From Chionis minor (lineage: Eukaryota > Chordata > Aves > Charadriiformes > Chionididae), in contig VZSF01001069.1 of the NCBI GenBank assembly GCA_013398295.1, positions 414,184 through 478,183 of the forward strand: a DNA stretch of 64,000 nucleotides, given 5' to 3'. The position numbers and the translations under genes are program-made. Positions 24,161 through 37,512 of the stretch are shown here, in pieces. How positions within the stretch are numbered: the stretch's first letter is position 1; every line of letters starts with the position of its first letter. The notes beneath the pieces were generated by a model. That model saw only the letters and a program-made list of their open reading frames with translations, searched no databases and was not told where the DNA came from.

Positions 24161-27100
24161 AGGTGCATGTATGGTTGAATCAAGGTGTATGAAACAAAAC
24201 AGGTTTTGTTCTGATCACCTGAAAGACACCTGTATGACCTTCTCTCATTATGCAAAATGAGCTAGCTCAACTTGAACTAATTGTTTTCTTTACCTTGAAT
24301 CGGAAAGGACTGGTGTGCAACGTCTCCTTCCCAAGAACTTATTTCCAGTTCAGCAGAGCCTAGGTTGGATGATCCTTTGAGTACTTTGCCCAATCACCTA
24401 CTCAAACAAAGGGCCTTCCTTAAACAATGCTATAATGCCCTTCAGCAGGCACCTTGCTGGAACACAATATGGACACATATTTGAACACACTTGTGTTGCA
24501 AGGGTTAGAGATCTCTTTAGCCAGTGGCACTTGAAAGTGTGTTTTCTCAGAAATTTCTCTCACTTTCCCACTTTACTGATATAATACAAAAAGCTGTTTC
24601 CACAGGAAATCCTTTCAGGATGATATCAGGTTAATTTAATGCAGTCTTAGAACAGCTGTTTTGTCTACAGGACTAAAGAGGGAGAGAGAATGAGGAGGCA
24701 AATGAAAGGCTGAATCATGCAGCATATTGAACTTGGCATTAGCTTTAGACGTTTCACAGTGAAGAAACTATACACTTTTGGAGAAACCACAATTTGTTTG
24801 GGCAGCCATTAAGCACTAGCAAAATAGTCATTAAGCAGCAATAAAGCTAACAGTTGATTAAATGTCAATGTAAACAGAAGTTGTTGGAATAAAGAATAAT
24901 ACTGGGTGGGAATGTAACTGATAGCAAGATTTGTACAGAATATCTAATATGGAAATAGCCAATGCACCTTTGTAAATACTAGTACAGTTAATGTTTCTTC
25001 TGTTTCTGAAAATTTGTCTACTGAGCTGCAATGATAACATATTTGGGCCACTTCTACAACTCTTTACAAACAGAAAAATCCCTACTGAATTAATTGTGGA
25101 ATTATACATGCGTCAAAAGGTAGTGAGTGAGAATGGAGGCCTCCATAGTGTTAGCACTCAACTTGGCTCTTTTTTCCTTCTATGATTTAAACAGAGTTTG
25201 AGCCTACAGATAGCAAAGAATACTCTTTTCCAATCTTAGGAAAATCTTTTGGATGTTATTTTAAAGCATCTGACATTTAAGTCAGTTGTTCCAGGTCATA
25301 ACTGTGGCATAATGAGCAAGTTTCACTTTTAAAGCATTTCATGATGATGAGGCCGTTAGTGTTTATTTCTCAGAAATACATATAGACCTTTATCAGTATG
25401 CTCATAATTGCTTGGGTAGCATTCTTTGTACTACTTGAGGTATATGAATCTCCACAAGTTAAATGAAACCCTGTTAGAGGGGCTGTCATGTCAAAAACTC
25501 AAACTGTTAAGACAGAAACACAAGTCTGTATGAGGTACCTACAACCTGTTTGGGACTCAGGGGCTTAATCTTTTTTGCTTAAACAACAAAGAACTATTGA
25601 ACTACTTTGCTGAACAAAATATTACCAAATAGTTCAGTGAATTATAAAAGTGAGGGGTTAAAAAACAGAACCACTTTACAAGTGGTTTAATCTGTAATTG
25701 CTGTTACAGTGCACACTTTGTTTGCATATTTTTGTAGCAGTAAGAAAGAAAGGAAATTACTATGAACTAATCTCTTCTGTTCATAATAAACTGTGACCAG
25801 ACTCAGAGTTGGGGCTTTTTTTTGTCTCCCTTTTTCACTCAAATTGCCCCATACTCACAGGCCATTGCTAGGACACCACATTAATTAGCCAAAGGGTAAA
25901 GGACATGAAGACCTTCTATGAGTATACAATGGCACAACTAAATTAATGTATAGGTTTAAAATAACTAGTGCCTTTTCAGCTGAAGAGGAAAAAGGTCAGG
26001 TCAGTCACAAAGGTTGTTGCATAATTGTGTACATTCCTGTTCTAATGAAAGATTTGATCTACATCTGCTTGTCTGGGTCCAGCATGGAAAGTAACAAGTC
26101 AGGCAGTGTTGATGATACTTTGCAGCCAAACAAGTTCTTCTAGCCTCACCTAATTCTTTTACAGTGATTAAATTTTCAGGAGCAGAAGGGTTATATATCA
26201 ACTGTCTTTGTAACCCCTTCTACCTACCTACAGGACATTTTAAAATTTGTTAAGGCTCAAAGAGTTTAAGTCTAGACCCTCACCAGAATGATAAATATAC
26301 ACTAAACTACTGTGCTGAAGTCATGTCTAAGGTGGCCTGCCTGTGACACCCAGACTTTACCATTAATATGGCTAATTAAAAACTGTAATGTCATTTGGCT
26401 TTGTTTTGATGTGATGGGTCTTATTGTACAGTATGATAAAGAGTAGCGGGATGATTGCAATGTTCTACTATGGCAAAGAACCATTTTGTAATAGTCTTGG
26501 GTTAGTAGGAAAACACAAAGCATTATTAATGCTATTTAACAAACCCCTTATACATGTAAGTATAGAACAACTTCCCTAATGGTTCCAAAAAGGCACTAGT
26601 GTGTCTGCATTTAAGTTTGTCCTTAATCAGGCTGTGTTACAGTGAATTAAACAGAAGGGCACAGAAATCACCACTGTACATGTTTCCTTCACAATTTTAT
26701 TGCAGATTCCTGTAACAGTGACTATTCCTGAAAGTTTGAATGCAATCTTTTGCATATAGTAAGCACTGCTGCAGATGAGGACATGTAATAATTTGTGACA
26801 GTGGCAGAGTTTAAGTAACATCACAAGACAAGAAGGGCTTTGATCTGATTTATTCCCACTTTCTTTGAGACTGAAGAACAACTTCTTACTAACAGAAGAA
26901 TAGAAGCAAACAGAAACAGGTTCAAAAACAAGAGCGCTGATAGTTTATTTATTTATTTATAGTTATTATTTATCCAGATACTTTTCTGAAATGAATGAAG
27001 GATAGAGACTTTCCTTCTTTCCTTAAGCTAGCTGAGATCAAAAGTAATTACCACAGCACAATCCAGGAAAACACTTTAGCATGTGTAGCACTTTAAGAAT

Positions 27101-27416
27101 GTAAATAGTTTAATTTGATGGAACTTGCATTCTTCAGATGACATAAATGCATAAGCACTTTGCTGGAGTAAAGAAGATGTTGGTTATTTATCATGTTGAC
27201 AAAAAGGGAAAAGTTATGATTGTCTCAAACAGCAAAAATTCTAACCTCGCACTTTAGTCAACAATGGAAAAATCACAGCAGTGTTGTATTTAAACTACAC
27301 AGCAAAAGATGTTTGTAAGTCGAATAGGCATATTTTTGCTTGCAATAGAAAGTTTCAATCCAATTAGTATTCAGTATAACACTATTAAAAATCCCTACTC
27401 AAGCTCCCATACATGT
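24161..27416. other. AT-rich unique DNA, no gene seen
   Basis: No recognisable exon, RNA gene or transposon. It includes a (TTTA)n run at 26944-26960. Frames of up to about 84 codons on both strands are unrecognised. Confidence 0.65.
26944..26960. repeat. (TTTA)4 microsatellite
   Basis: About four perfect copies of TTTA/ATTT, flanked by degenerate TTATT units. Confidence 0.85.
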
Positions 27417-27468
27417 AGAAATAGAAATAGAAATAGAAATTGAAATTGAAATTGAAATTGAAATAGAA
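27417..27468 (+). repeat. Hexanucleotide array, GAAATA then GAAATT
   Basis: Roughly eight hexamers in a row. The first block is GAAATA units and the second is GAAATT units, followed by a terminal GAAATA. The block structure means one T variant arose and was then spread by slippage over neighbouring units. Confidence 0.9.
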
Positions 27469-27576
27469 AACAACAACTGTTAAGTAAATAATTCCCAAAG
27501 TTACAATCCTCTATGCTGAAAAAGGACAATAGAAAAAATATAATATATAATCATCACACAATGAGAGAGAACTAAG

Positions 27577-27597
27577 CTGGCCTAAAATGTAGGCCAG
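27577..27597. repeat. Small inverted repeat (7-bp arms)
   Basis: CTGGCCT (27577-27583) and AGGCCAG (27591-27597) flank a 7-base loop. A further TTTAGGCC follows. It is probably incidental. Confidence 0.6.
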
Positions 27598-27955
27598 TTT
27601 AGGCCATCAAGAAAAAATGGGAGGATAAAAGCAATGCTGGAATTAGACTTAGGGACAAAGACTGAATGTCAGATATTGTAGTAACACTGTAAGAACCTGA
27701 CTGAGATGTAGGATCACCTAGCAAAGGATCCTTGGTACTGCCAAGAAGCAATTGCCCACACACATACTGTGCATATTAACTCACTTAAACGAGATGTTAA
27801 TTCTGACTTTTCTTGATACAGTTTGGAATAATCACCAGCACTCACAAAATTAACTTTGAAAACTCAGAATCCCCTTATGTTTAGTGATACATAGAAAAAT
27901 ATGTTTTAGCTACCCCTATGCCCCTATGCTTAGTTAATAACTCTGGTTGGCTTGA

Positions 27956-27989
27956 TTTTTTTTTTTATTTTTTTTTTTTTATTTTTTTT
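27956..27989 (+). repeat. Interrupted poly-T tract, 34 nt
   Basis: T runs are broken only by two A. Read on the minus strand this would be a poly-A tail, but the sequence upstream on that strand (28000-28500) is not a recognisable retrocopy. Confidence 0.85.
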
Positions 27990-29293
27990 GTGATGAAAAA
28001 AGATCAAGTGGGCTGTTCAAAAGTAAGAATCTGTAAAGGTCATAAGTACTTGACCGTCCTGTTTTGCAGTGCCCTCCCCTTCACACACCGCTTAGTTCTA
28101 GCATTTCATTATAAAGTGGGCCTTGCCCCTGCCATATGTGATGTTCCCACATTTACAAAAATCATTATATATCCTATATGCAGTTCCAGAGAAGTGGGCT
28201 TAATACTGCAGGAATCACTGTATCTGCACAGATATTAATTTTATTTCAAAATCTGTAGCAGCTATACATAGCCAATTCTTTTCTATCACCATCTTCCTTC
28301 CTTGCACTGGCAGAAACAAACAGTGGTTAAAGCTGTTGCTTGATAAAGATTTACTACAATTCACTTTGCTCACTGTTTGCTCAGCTGTGGTGCTGGTTAA
28401 CAAAAGATAGTCATTGTAATCTGTGGTTCAATGAGATGCTATGGGAATAATTTTTTTCATTCTGTTGATACTGTCAGAGATCCTGCTCTTTTGTCTTTCC
28501 ACTGTCAAATAAAAATTTCATATCCAGATGAAGTGGCATTGCAAACTGGGCTAACTGGTCACACTGGCTGTGTAATACAACGGTAAGGCTCTGCTTTAAT
28601 CAGCCAAGTGTGCAGTAAAGATGCAGGATACACCATTCAGATCAATGGATTTTCAGTGCCGTCCCACAGTTTTCCTCTCTTCAAGAAAGCAAAAAACTTC
28701 TCTGACCAGTGTTTGCAAAAGAGTGATAAAAGAATCATCTTATTATAGCATAGACATCTATACCATATACTGCAGACATCACAGTGACATACATGCATTA
28801 GGGGAAACTATATAATCTGGTAACTCAGGCTTGGCTTTCATGTAATTTACAGCTATGCAAAATTTTCTAAGTAGTAACTGCCTGGAATAACTCTGAAACA
28901 TTCAAATATTCACAGTCCAGTGCCTCAAGCACTCACTAGTAGGCAGGTGAATATTTATTGCTGTGATTAAGTTGCATTTGCAATACCCTCTGCATCAAAT
29001 CATGAAAGGCTGGGGAAAGCTGTGTGCTACACAGCCCCTCCAAACTCTAACAGAAGTGCTGTTTTAAATCACATCCCAGCAGTGCCACAAGTATCTGTAA
29101 TATAAGTGTTTTACAACAGCATGCCTCTGTCTTCAAGCAACACAGAAATGGCTTGGCATCACCCTGACAGCCAAACTAGACTCTTCAGAATTTCCTTGTT
29201 ACAGCATCATAGCTCTTTATATTTAACAAGCCATGGGGTACAGTTCCACATATGAAAACAAACAGAATTTCTTAAGCAAACTCTAGCATAAAA

Positions 29294-29314
29294 GGGGGGG
29301 GCGGGGGGGAGGGG
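29294..29314 (+). repeat. G-run with G-quadruplex potential
   Basis: G8, C, G7, A, G4 in 21 bases, in an AT-rich setting. It satisfies the four-tract G3+ quadruplex pattern with loops of 1-2 bases. No promoter or CpG island adjoins it. Confidence 0.85.
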
Positions 29315-32300
29315 CGTGAGACACAAGGAAAGTACACATCCAAAACCTGAAATCAGAAACCCTAGCACTATATTGTATTCTATACTTTTTTCTCCAATAA
29401 GCTTACTACTAAAAGCTGAAACTTTACTTTTCCTCCGAAAAAGGTACTTTTTATGGCAGGAAGATTGCTATATGAGCTATCTTCTGGAAAAAGCTTGTGG
29501 AGATAAGGCTGTAGTTTTTGGCACAATGGAGCTAGGCCAGTTCAACATCTGATGGGGATATTGTGTTGGATACAGTGTTGAAATTGCCTAGTTACATCAA
29601 GGTAAAAGTGAAAATCCTGACAAATCCTAGAAAAATCCAGTAGATTTTAGTAATTCATGTAAATTACATCATCAAAAGAAAATTTGTTAAAAACATGCCA
29701 ATCAATTTACAGGCTTCTCTTCCACTAGGAGCATGTGTAATTTTGGAGTCAAGAAAAGATCCATAGACTTTGAAAGTATTTGCCTATAGTGTCAGCCCAG
29801 ACAGCAAGTGGCCCAGTGTCTATTTGTCTCATGCACTTGCTTAATGACTACTGGAAATAGAAAAGTATGAATTATATGTAGCACTTCACATGTTTAATTT
29901 AATCTCCTGAGTACTTCTGTATGACTGTTGTTCTGGCAAGACAGTGGTATTAGCACTCTACCAATTAAATCAGAAGGCTCCAATAATAAAAAAAATACTT
30001 GCCAGGAGAAATGAGCAAAGAACCAGAAATAAATACTGATTTAGTAATTGCACAAAAGATCACTGGACAAACCTCACCAAGCAATAGCAAGGCTCACTTT
30101 AGGTGTACATGAGAGCCTCTTGCAGAAATCATTTAAGAGAAAATGGGTTCCTAGGTCTCTCCCAGCATGACCTAATGATAAAAACAAATAGATCGTTATT
30201 AAACTACAGACCTGTACTACAGGCAAAACAATTTGAACAAAAAAAGATTGAAGAGCTTTTCAGTAAGGATCTTTGGATCTTTTGCCAAGGAATATAAAAA
30301 TATTTTTCTTTGTATTTTTCTTGTTTGTCTTAACAATACAGATGCTTAATGGATTACAGGAAATGGTGGGATGGAAGGATAATCCCACACATATAAACTT
30401 GATTATAGGACGCATTAATTCTCTACATTGTCTGATTTGTGTTTTGGAAGTAGTTTGTTTGCTTTGCTTTTGTTTTAAATGTACTTAAAGTGAAGTAACA
30501 AAAGCATGAAGTGGTATCAAGCTTTCTCTCCCTCAAGCATGACCTTTGACAGTCAAGCAACAGCTCTGACTGCTGTTTTCTAAGTGTTGCTGATCAGAGC
30601 AGGCTGATAACTAAAGCAGTTTGAAAACCCAGTTTGTATATCCACACTGGTCTTTATTCTTCTTATTACCATCATAGTGCATTGAAGTAATAGTCTTTAA
30701 CCTTGACTATGGCTACGCTTATCACACAAACACAGAACCAAAATCACTTATTCCCGCCTACGTAAATTAGAGAAGAAAAATTTACATGCTTCATCCGTGG
30801 ACAAAATTTTTTTGTTCAGGTATCTGGTCCAACCTAAATTAGATTTTATCTGAGAAAAACCTGTATTTGCATTTCTTACACACAATCCTGCATTCAGCAC
30901 CCTCTAAACTCACACTAAGACACACAAAATAATGCAAAAGCCAGCCTTCTTTTGGGTACAGTTCCAATGGCCCACTGTTCTAGAAGACACATTCCCCTTT
31001 TTCCCAAGTAGCCCACTGCACAATCTTCACTTCCTGATGGGCAGGTTTCCATTGGCTGCCACTGAATACAGTTTATAAATTAATGCCCAAAATTTCAGGC
31101 CATTTCCTCATGTTCTGGGATCTTCCCCTTTGGATATCAATGAGACAGGCAATTCTGTCCAGCAGGGCCTCCAGCAATTGATGTTAAAAACCTTGTCCAC
31201 TCTATAGTTACAAGTTCTGTAGTGGTTTACTTGCACTAGCCACACCCTATAAAAAAAGAGCAAAGGCATGGCATAAACACTGTTTATGCAAAGCATTACA
31301 GTATGAAAACAAACCTAAAATCTATGATACATAAATGTGCTAAAGAAAAAACAAAAAGGATGTATTTGTAAGCACTTTATCATTTTTGAAACCAAAATGA
31401 ATGGCAACGATTTCACATACTGCTACTTCAATTAGTGGACAAAAGTCCCCTTCCTTCCCACCAATCCACCAGAAATAGAAAGAAGCACAGCAGAGGAACT
31501 TCACCTTCACAGAAGAGGGGTTGAGAAAAGAGGTTGCTAAGAACCTAGGATCTGCATCTTATTAGCATCTAAATTTTCACATGCATTGCTAATTAATTTA
31601 ATGCAAGCAAAACAGATTGTTATTTATAGAGCATTGAAACAGTATCCAGACCTCTAGAGATCATACAGAAAAGTGTGAAAGACTTCTGGATGCAAAGAAG
31701 ACTCATTTCTCTGAAAGTCAGTTCTGGAAGTCTAAGCTTTCGACCTGACAGGGTAGAAATGATGGAGCAGCAGCAATAGTGGAGTTTGTGGCTTTTTGAC
31801 ACTGATATAATTTTTATTTGCTAATCTGGAATTTTGCCAGAACAAAGGTGCTTTGTTTCAGTTTGACATTGTTCTGCCTCTGCATGATCTTCTACAGTGC
31901 TTCTGGCAAAAAGTAGTTCAAATTCTGTATTTTCCTATTATTCTCTTTAATGGGTAACATTTCTGACCTGTCTCTTCTACTGTGGCACACAAGGATTGTT
32001 AAGCCAAAAAGTCATTGCAGTGTAGCAATGAGAGGAACAATGAGCCACACAGAGAACCCATTTGGGGGATTTTTCAGAAGACAGTTTTGATACCATTCTG
32101 ATGTATACCCAGTCATTTGTGCTCCAGACCTGCACAACTCTGGGAATCCTGTTACCATTCTCCTTAATGAACCATCAGTGAAAAATGCGAAGTTCATTTC
32201 CTTGTAAGACAGAAAAGGAATTTGCCCTCAAGACCTCAAAGGAATTTTAGATGTGACAAAAGACCTTGCAGGTACAGTCTACAAACATATCAAAATGTCA

Positions 32301-34689
32301 TTCTTCTCAGTCAGAACATGTTTCTCTCTCTGAAGTGAGAAATTCTTTGAAAAACCTCTTACCTTTGTATCTCAAAATAGCATACTTTCATTTACCCTCT
32401 GGATGAATATCCCATGGAAATGAAAGGAGGTAGCTACTTGCCTTTCAGTAGGACAACAAAGATGACCTTTATAGTTTGTATTAAAAAGCCCTGCCATCCA
32501 GAACTTGATTCTTTTCATTTAGCAGTTTCTATATGATAGAATTTAAAAAATGTGTGCTAACATCATATTACACCAACACATATGATGGTTTAGGCTTATA
32601 ATCCAATAAGTTTAGTTTAAAATTTCTATAGTGTTTGCTGATGTCATTAAAGCAGGGATGCACATTACAGAACAGTTGAGTGTGTGTACAACTGTACAGA
32701 ACGAGAAACTTCAGAATACAACATAAACAAAAATTCATTACTCCGTGCAGTCATATAGTCAGTTTGCCCTCAGTCTTTATATTAAAAAAATATTGTAACT
32801 TTAGATTATAAACACACAAAATAATTAATTTTTCCTTTTCTAACTTATTGTATATTAAAAAAAATTAATAGCTAGACTTTTATTACAATTCTGATAAAAT
32901 TATAAGTACAAATATGCATAATTGTACATTCTAAGGCAAAAAATACAAAACCAAAATTATTATCAAAATGTTGAGGCTAAGATACAAGGAATTCACACGG
33001 GAGAATAAGAATTAGATTTTCATATTTGAGCGCCTTGAATGAAGAAACTAAAATCTACTGTTTGGCACTGAAATAGATGTAATTTTGTGCGCCATGTAGT
33101 TGAAGTTGACATTTGATTTTAATGGGTTTGCTTCTGTCTTTTACTAGCAAGATCAGAACCAGCTCCAAAGCTATGCTCTTAAAAATGTTTCAGGGCTCAG
33201 TCAACTTTGATTCTGCAAAATTCAGTGTGAAAATTCTCCCATCTTTTTGGCAGGAAAAATTCTCCCATTCTTTTGAAGGAGGGAAAACTCAGTTTGAAGT
33301 ATTTCCAGTTTTCTACCTAAGGATTGCCAAATATAGGTGAGAGAAGTAAAAACATACATTGTAAAAGTTATAAAATGCCTGGGCAAATCAGTATGTTGCT
33401 GAAACAAGGGAGACTTCAGCCCATCTCTAGCCTCACATGCTAGTTTATATATACTTCTTACTGGTTTGTAAGCATCCTGTCTTAAGCATCCTGTAAGCAT
33501 CCACCTTGCAAATCTGAGCCCTGAGTTATGTCTCCTCTTTGTAAAGATAAGCAGGTATATAGTGCTGTGAATAGGTAACTAATTTTCTGCTTTTTAGGGT
33601 TATTAAAAGCTTACAAAGTTTGGATTATTCTTTTGCTTCTTTGTTTTAGAAATCATCCAGTTATTTAGCAGATCAGAGCTGAATAAATGGTAAAAAACAC
33701 TTGAATGCTTTGTTCAAGTTGAAAATGTAATTCCACTGCATACATGACTTTTAAAGACTCCAAATTTGTAAGAGGCTACTTGAGGGTCAGAGTGAAAACA
33801 GCTTTTTGCAGTTCTTGCGTTGAGTTTAAACCATTATTTTCAGCATTAGTACAATGCAAATTTGAAATTTTTGAAACTTTAAAAGTAATTATTCAATGGT
33901 TTAAACATTTGTCATTTATGTTATTACAATTTATTTGGACTACTTAGAAGTTCTTAAATTTTTGAAGTATTTAACTAATTATTGTAAAATGACCATTTCT
34001 TCCTGGATTCTCCTGTCCTCCCTATCTACTGCAGTTTCCTGTTATGCTTTTCATTTCCAGGATCCCTAAGATTTCTATATGACAAAGTAGGTCTACTTTT
34101 AAAGGCTATGGCAGTCAAAAATATCTCAGTATATCCTATTAAGGCAGGAAATCAGTGCAGAATATAGATAGGAAATACAGGAAAAAAATGTCCCAGTCCT
34201 TTCATACAGTGCCATTTCACTGCATACACAATACCCAATCTTTGAACGCACATACAGTAAGGCAAGCAATAAGTGTTTATGGTCATGATTAAACTTCAAA
34301 GTATGTTTTGTATCAAACACTTTAACGCCTGAGGCTGTTTGAAGTATACTGGTCTTTTATAGGCAGAGCTGATTCCCAGAGTCGTTTTACTGATAGTATG
34401 ACAGATTATGGTGGCTAGATAAGGCTCAGCTCTTGTAAATCTTCCTTACCAATTCAGGGGCATTACAAGAAGTATTTCAACAAAGAAGAAATGTCAGTTT
34501 GGGACCAGATGCAACTTTCACTAGGTTTGGTGGTCAATTTGCAATGATGTTGCCATGTAAATTGCTCAGTGCTGAGAGATTTCCAATACCTTCCCCTGCT
34601 GAGAGCTCACGACAACAGAGAAACATCCCACAATAAAGTGGTAAAGAGCTACAGATAGTTCATACTCCTATGAGGAAAAGGAATGCTGT

Positions 34690-35530
34690 CCTAATGACAC
34701 GGGACAGACTGTTCAGCATGTTAATAAATTATCTCAGAAAAACAGTAATACTGAACTGACAAAGTTTTCTCTTCACACTACAGTTATTCAGGACAGTAAA
34801 AATAAGCTATAAGGAAGTAAAGAAGGAAAAGGGTGACTTGGCAATAAAATAGCGGAGGAAATGCGGTGTAGATAAAAGCAAAGTGAGGCACAGGAAAAAA
34901 GTAGTCCTAAATTTATATGTACAGTGAATGACTGCAAGTTGAGTGATAACAATCAGGATTGGGATTTTAAGTCTATGACAGTTTATCTAGTTCTGTGAAA
35001 ACATTACATCAGTTCTTGATAATAGAAAAACAAAGAAAGGAACAGAACAGAAAATCTCAGTTTTACTATATATAATGCAGTATTAAAATACCTACAGTTT
35101 GAATATTGTGTGCATAGAGGATGATTATTTACTGTCTTTCGTAATACAAAAGTAAATGTGTATTAAATACAATTATGAAGTACTTAGTCAAAAAGAAGTA
35201 GGTGGGTTTTTTTTTCACAGAGCATGCAGTTAAGTTGTGGAACTCATTGCCACAGGATGTTGTGCGTCCCTCCCAAAAAATTAAGAGATCAGGCGAATTG
35301 ACAGGAAATATCTCCCAAGGACTATTAAATTAAAAGATACCACCTTTTATGGTGCATCCAAACAAATAACACTTGAACTGGCTATTACTGGTAGCGGGGA
35401 AATATTGGACGAGTATGACTACAATATGCTGTTATACTTCTACCAAGTATCTCCGGTTGTGACTAGTGAACATGAGACACTGGGCTAGATGAACCTGTGA
35501 TACGTTAGAGTGCGCATTTTTTGCCCTAAC
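34690..35530 (+). mobile_element. Very old CR1/L3-type LINE fragment
   Basis: This is the only substantial LINE on the + strand. Decayed reverse transcriptase landmarks occur in the right order: a FNIFIND-like block (34709-34735); the catalytic FADDT position, now K-F-S-L-H-T (34761-34780), so both Asp are lost; a DLATW-like block (34832-34855); a VDKSKVMH-like block (34867-34890); and LEYCVQ-like (35092-35114). About 300 bases are then missing, followed by WNSLPQDVV (35238-35264) and a 3' tail with GGGCTAGATGAACC (35483-35496), the ending typical of L3 and reptile-type CR1. Stops and indels are frequent. The divergence is far greater than in copies A and C, so it was inserted long before them. 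Confidence 0.78.
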
Positions 35531-36611
35531 AGAGTGATGACAATACCATTAAGGACACAGTGACTTCCATACAGCTTTGTAACGTGGCAGACCACAAATG
35601 CCCAAGCTCCGTGGCAGATCAGCTGAATTAATGCAGCAATGAAGACATAGCCCTGAAGAATTTGATGAAAGATTCATCTGAGAGCTTTCTCTAGACTGGC
35701 TATAAAGTAACTGCTTACTCATACAAGGTCAGCTGAGAACTTTAATAACAAGACAGTAATGTTTTAAAGTGCACGTTATATAACGCTGTTGTTTGATTTT
35801 AAATCAATTGCAGAGAGCCAAAAGATAATGTCAACAGAATGGATGATGGTTCCAGAGGCTAACTAAATGCTATTATTGTCCTGTAATGCCATGAAACAAT
35901 GCTATTCGGCTCCGAAGAAAATATCAAAACAGCCAGCGCTAGCCTCCAGCAACATAAAGGCAAGAACTTTGCACGTGTTCTGAAAGGACTCTCACCATAA
36001 TTTGAGCAAACCAGTAGCTTTTAAACCCAGTTACAACTGGTATACATTTTAAGAGTGATATTACCATACCACTAGAGAGACTAGCCAAAATGATTGGTAT
36101 TTTTGTTATGTCTATGTTAGCAAGAAAATTGGTGCAACAAGAGTCAACGTGTAACTCAAAGGTGTTGTTGCTGAGACCCCTAATATCATCATGTGATGGA
36201 GTTTGGAGGTTTTACTTCAGACTAAATTTACTCTGCCCCTCTGAAGTTAGTATTGACCTTGCACATACAGCCCAAAGCTGCACAAAATTCCACAGCTGTT
36301 GCTTTGAATCTGTATGTGCCAATTAGATACTGGGGTGCATCCTGAGCACAGCTTACAGTTTAGGTCCCTCTGGAAGGAGGTTGGGGTTTGTACATACCAG
36401 AGCCACTTCTGAACCAAACCAATGTTTATTGTAGATGGATACAACTAGGGGATTCTCTTTATTACTGCTCCACTCTTTACACTACAGCCCCAAACCAAAA
36501 CACTAATTCTGATGGTCATTCTCCTGCTATCAAGCAGCAGTCAGGATACAGTCTAATACAGAGAAATTTAAACTACTCGTTAAAACCAGTTAAGGAATCA
36601 TATTGGTTAAG
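35531..36611. other. Unique DNA, no gene seen
   Basis: No recognisable exon or repeat lies between the old + strand LINE and CR1 copy B. Frames of up to 78 codons are unrecognised. Confidence 0.65.
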
Positions 36612-37240
36612 TATCACCGAATCGCAGAATTGTTGGTGTTGGAAGGGACCTCTGGCTGTCTCTTTTACAACACCGCTGCTCCAGCAAGGCAATCCAGAGC
36701 CACTTGCCCAGGACTGTGTCTAAGCAGTTATTGAGTATCTCTACGGATGGAGACTCCGCAACCACCCTGGGCAACGTATTCCAATCCTTGGTCATCCCCA
36801 CAGTAAAAAAGTGTTTCCCAATGGTCACATAGAACCTCTTGTGTTAAGAGGTTCCACTTGGTGCCCATTTTCCCTGGTCCTGTCACTGGACACCATTGGA
36901 ATGAACTCTGTCTTCTTTGCACCATCCCTTTAGGTATTTATACAGAGTAATAAGAGTCCCCCAAGCCTTCTCTTCTCCAGGCTAACCAGCCTCAGCTTGC
37001 TTAGCCTTTCCTCATATGCGAGGTGCCCCTGTCCCTTGATTATCCTTGAGACCCTTTGTTAACTCTCAGGTGTGGCCTCACCAGAGCTGAATAAAGGGGA
37101 AGGATCACCTGCTTAAGGATCACCTTAACCTGCTGTCAATAGTTTGTCTAATGCAGCCAAGGATACCGATCTTCTTTGTAGCAGGGGCGCATTGCTGGCT
37201 CACGTTCAACCTGGTGTCCACCAGGACTCCAGGCCCTTTT

Positions 37241-37512
37241 CACAGAATCACAGAATCACCAGGGGTTGGAAGGGACCTCTGGAGATCATCTGGTCCAACC
37301 CCCCTGACAAAGCAGGGTCACCTACAGCAGGTTGCACAGGATGGCGTCCAGGCGGGTTTGGAATGTCTCCAGAGTCGGAGACTCCACCACCTCTCTGGGC
37401 AGCCTGTTCCAGTGCTCTGCCACCCTCAAAGGAAAGAAGTTCCTACTCATGTTTAGATGGAACTTCCTATGTTCAAGTTTGTGCCCGTTACTTCTTGTCC
37501 TATTACTGTCCC
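37241..37512 (-). mobile_element. CR1 LINE copy C, young 3' fragment nested in copy B
   Basis: A 272-base CR1 3' end with a clean tail (+ strand CACAGAATCACAGAATCACC) begins in the middle of copy B's coding sequence, right after CCAGGACTCCAGGCCCTTTT. It carries the 3' UTR and the last ORF2 codons (HWNRLPREVVES type), then stops at TACTGTCCC, where copy B text resumes. About 20-25 bases of copy B expected at the junction appear lost. It is about 90% identical by eye to the 3' end of copy A. Nesting shows B was present before this subfamily was active. Confidence 0.88.

Larger units (their letters stand above)
27469..34689. other. AT-rich unique region, no gene seen
   Basis: About 7 kb without recognisable exons or interspersed repeats. 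A poly-T and a G-rich run inside it are listed separately. Frames remain under about 110 codons; the 106-codon one at 27918-28238 runs through the poly-T and is an artefact of it. Confidence 0.65.

Noticed and set aside
27417..27468. CRISPR-like regular array
   Set aside because: The units are 6 bases without spacers, in a vertebrate genome; it is a microsatellite.
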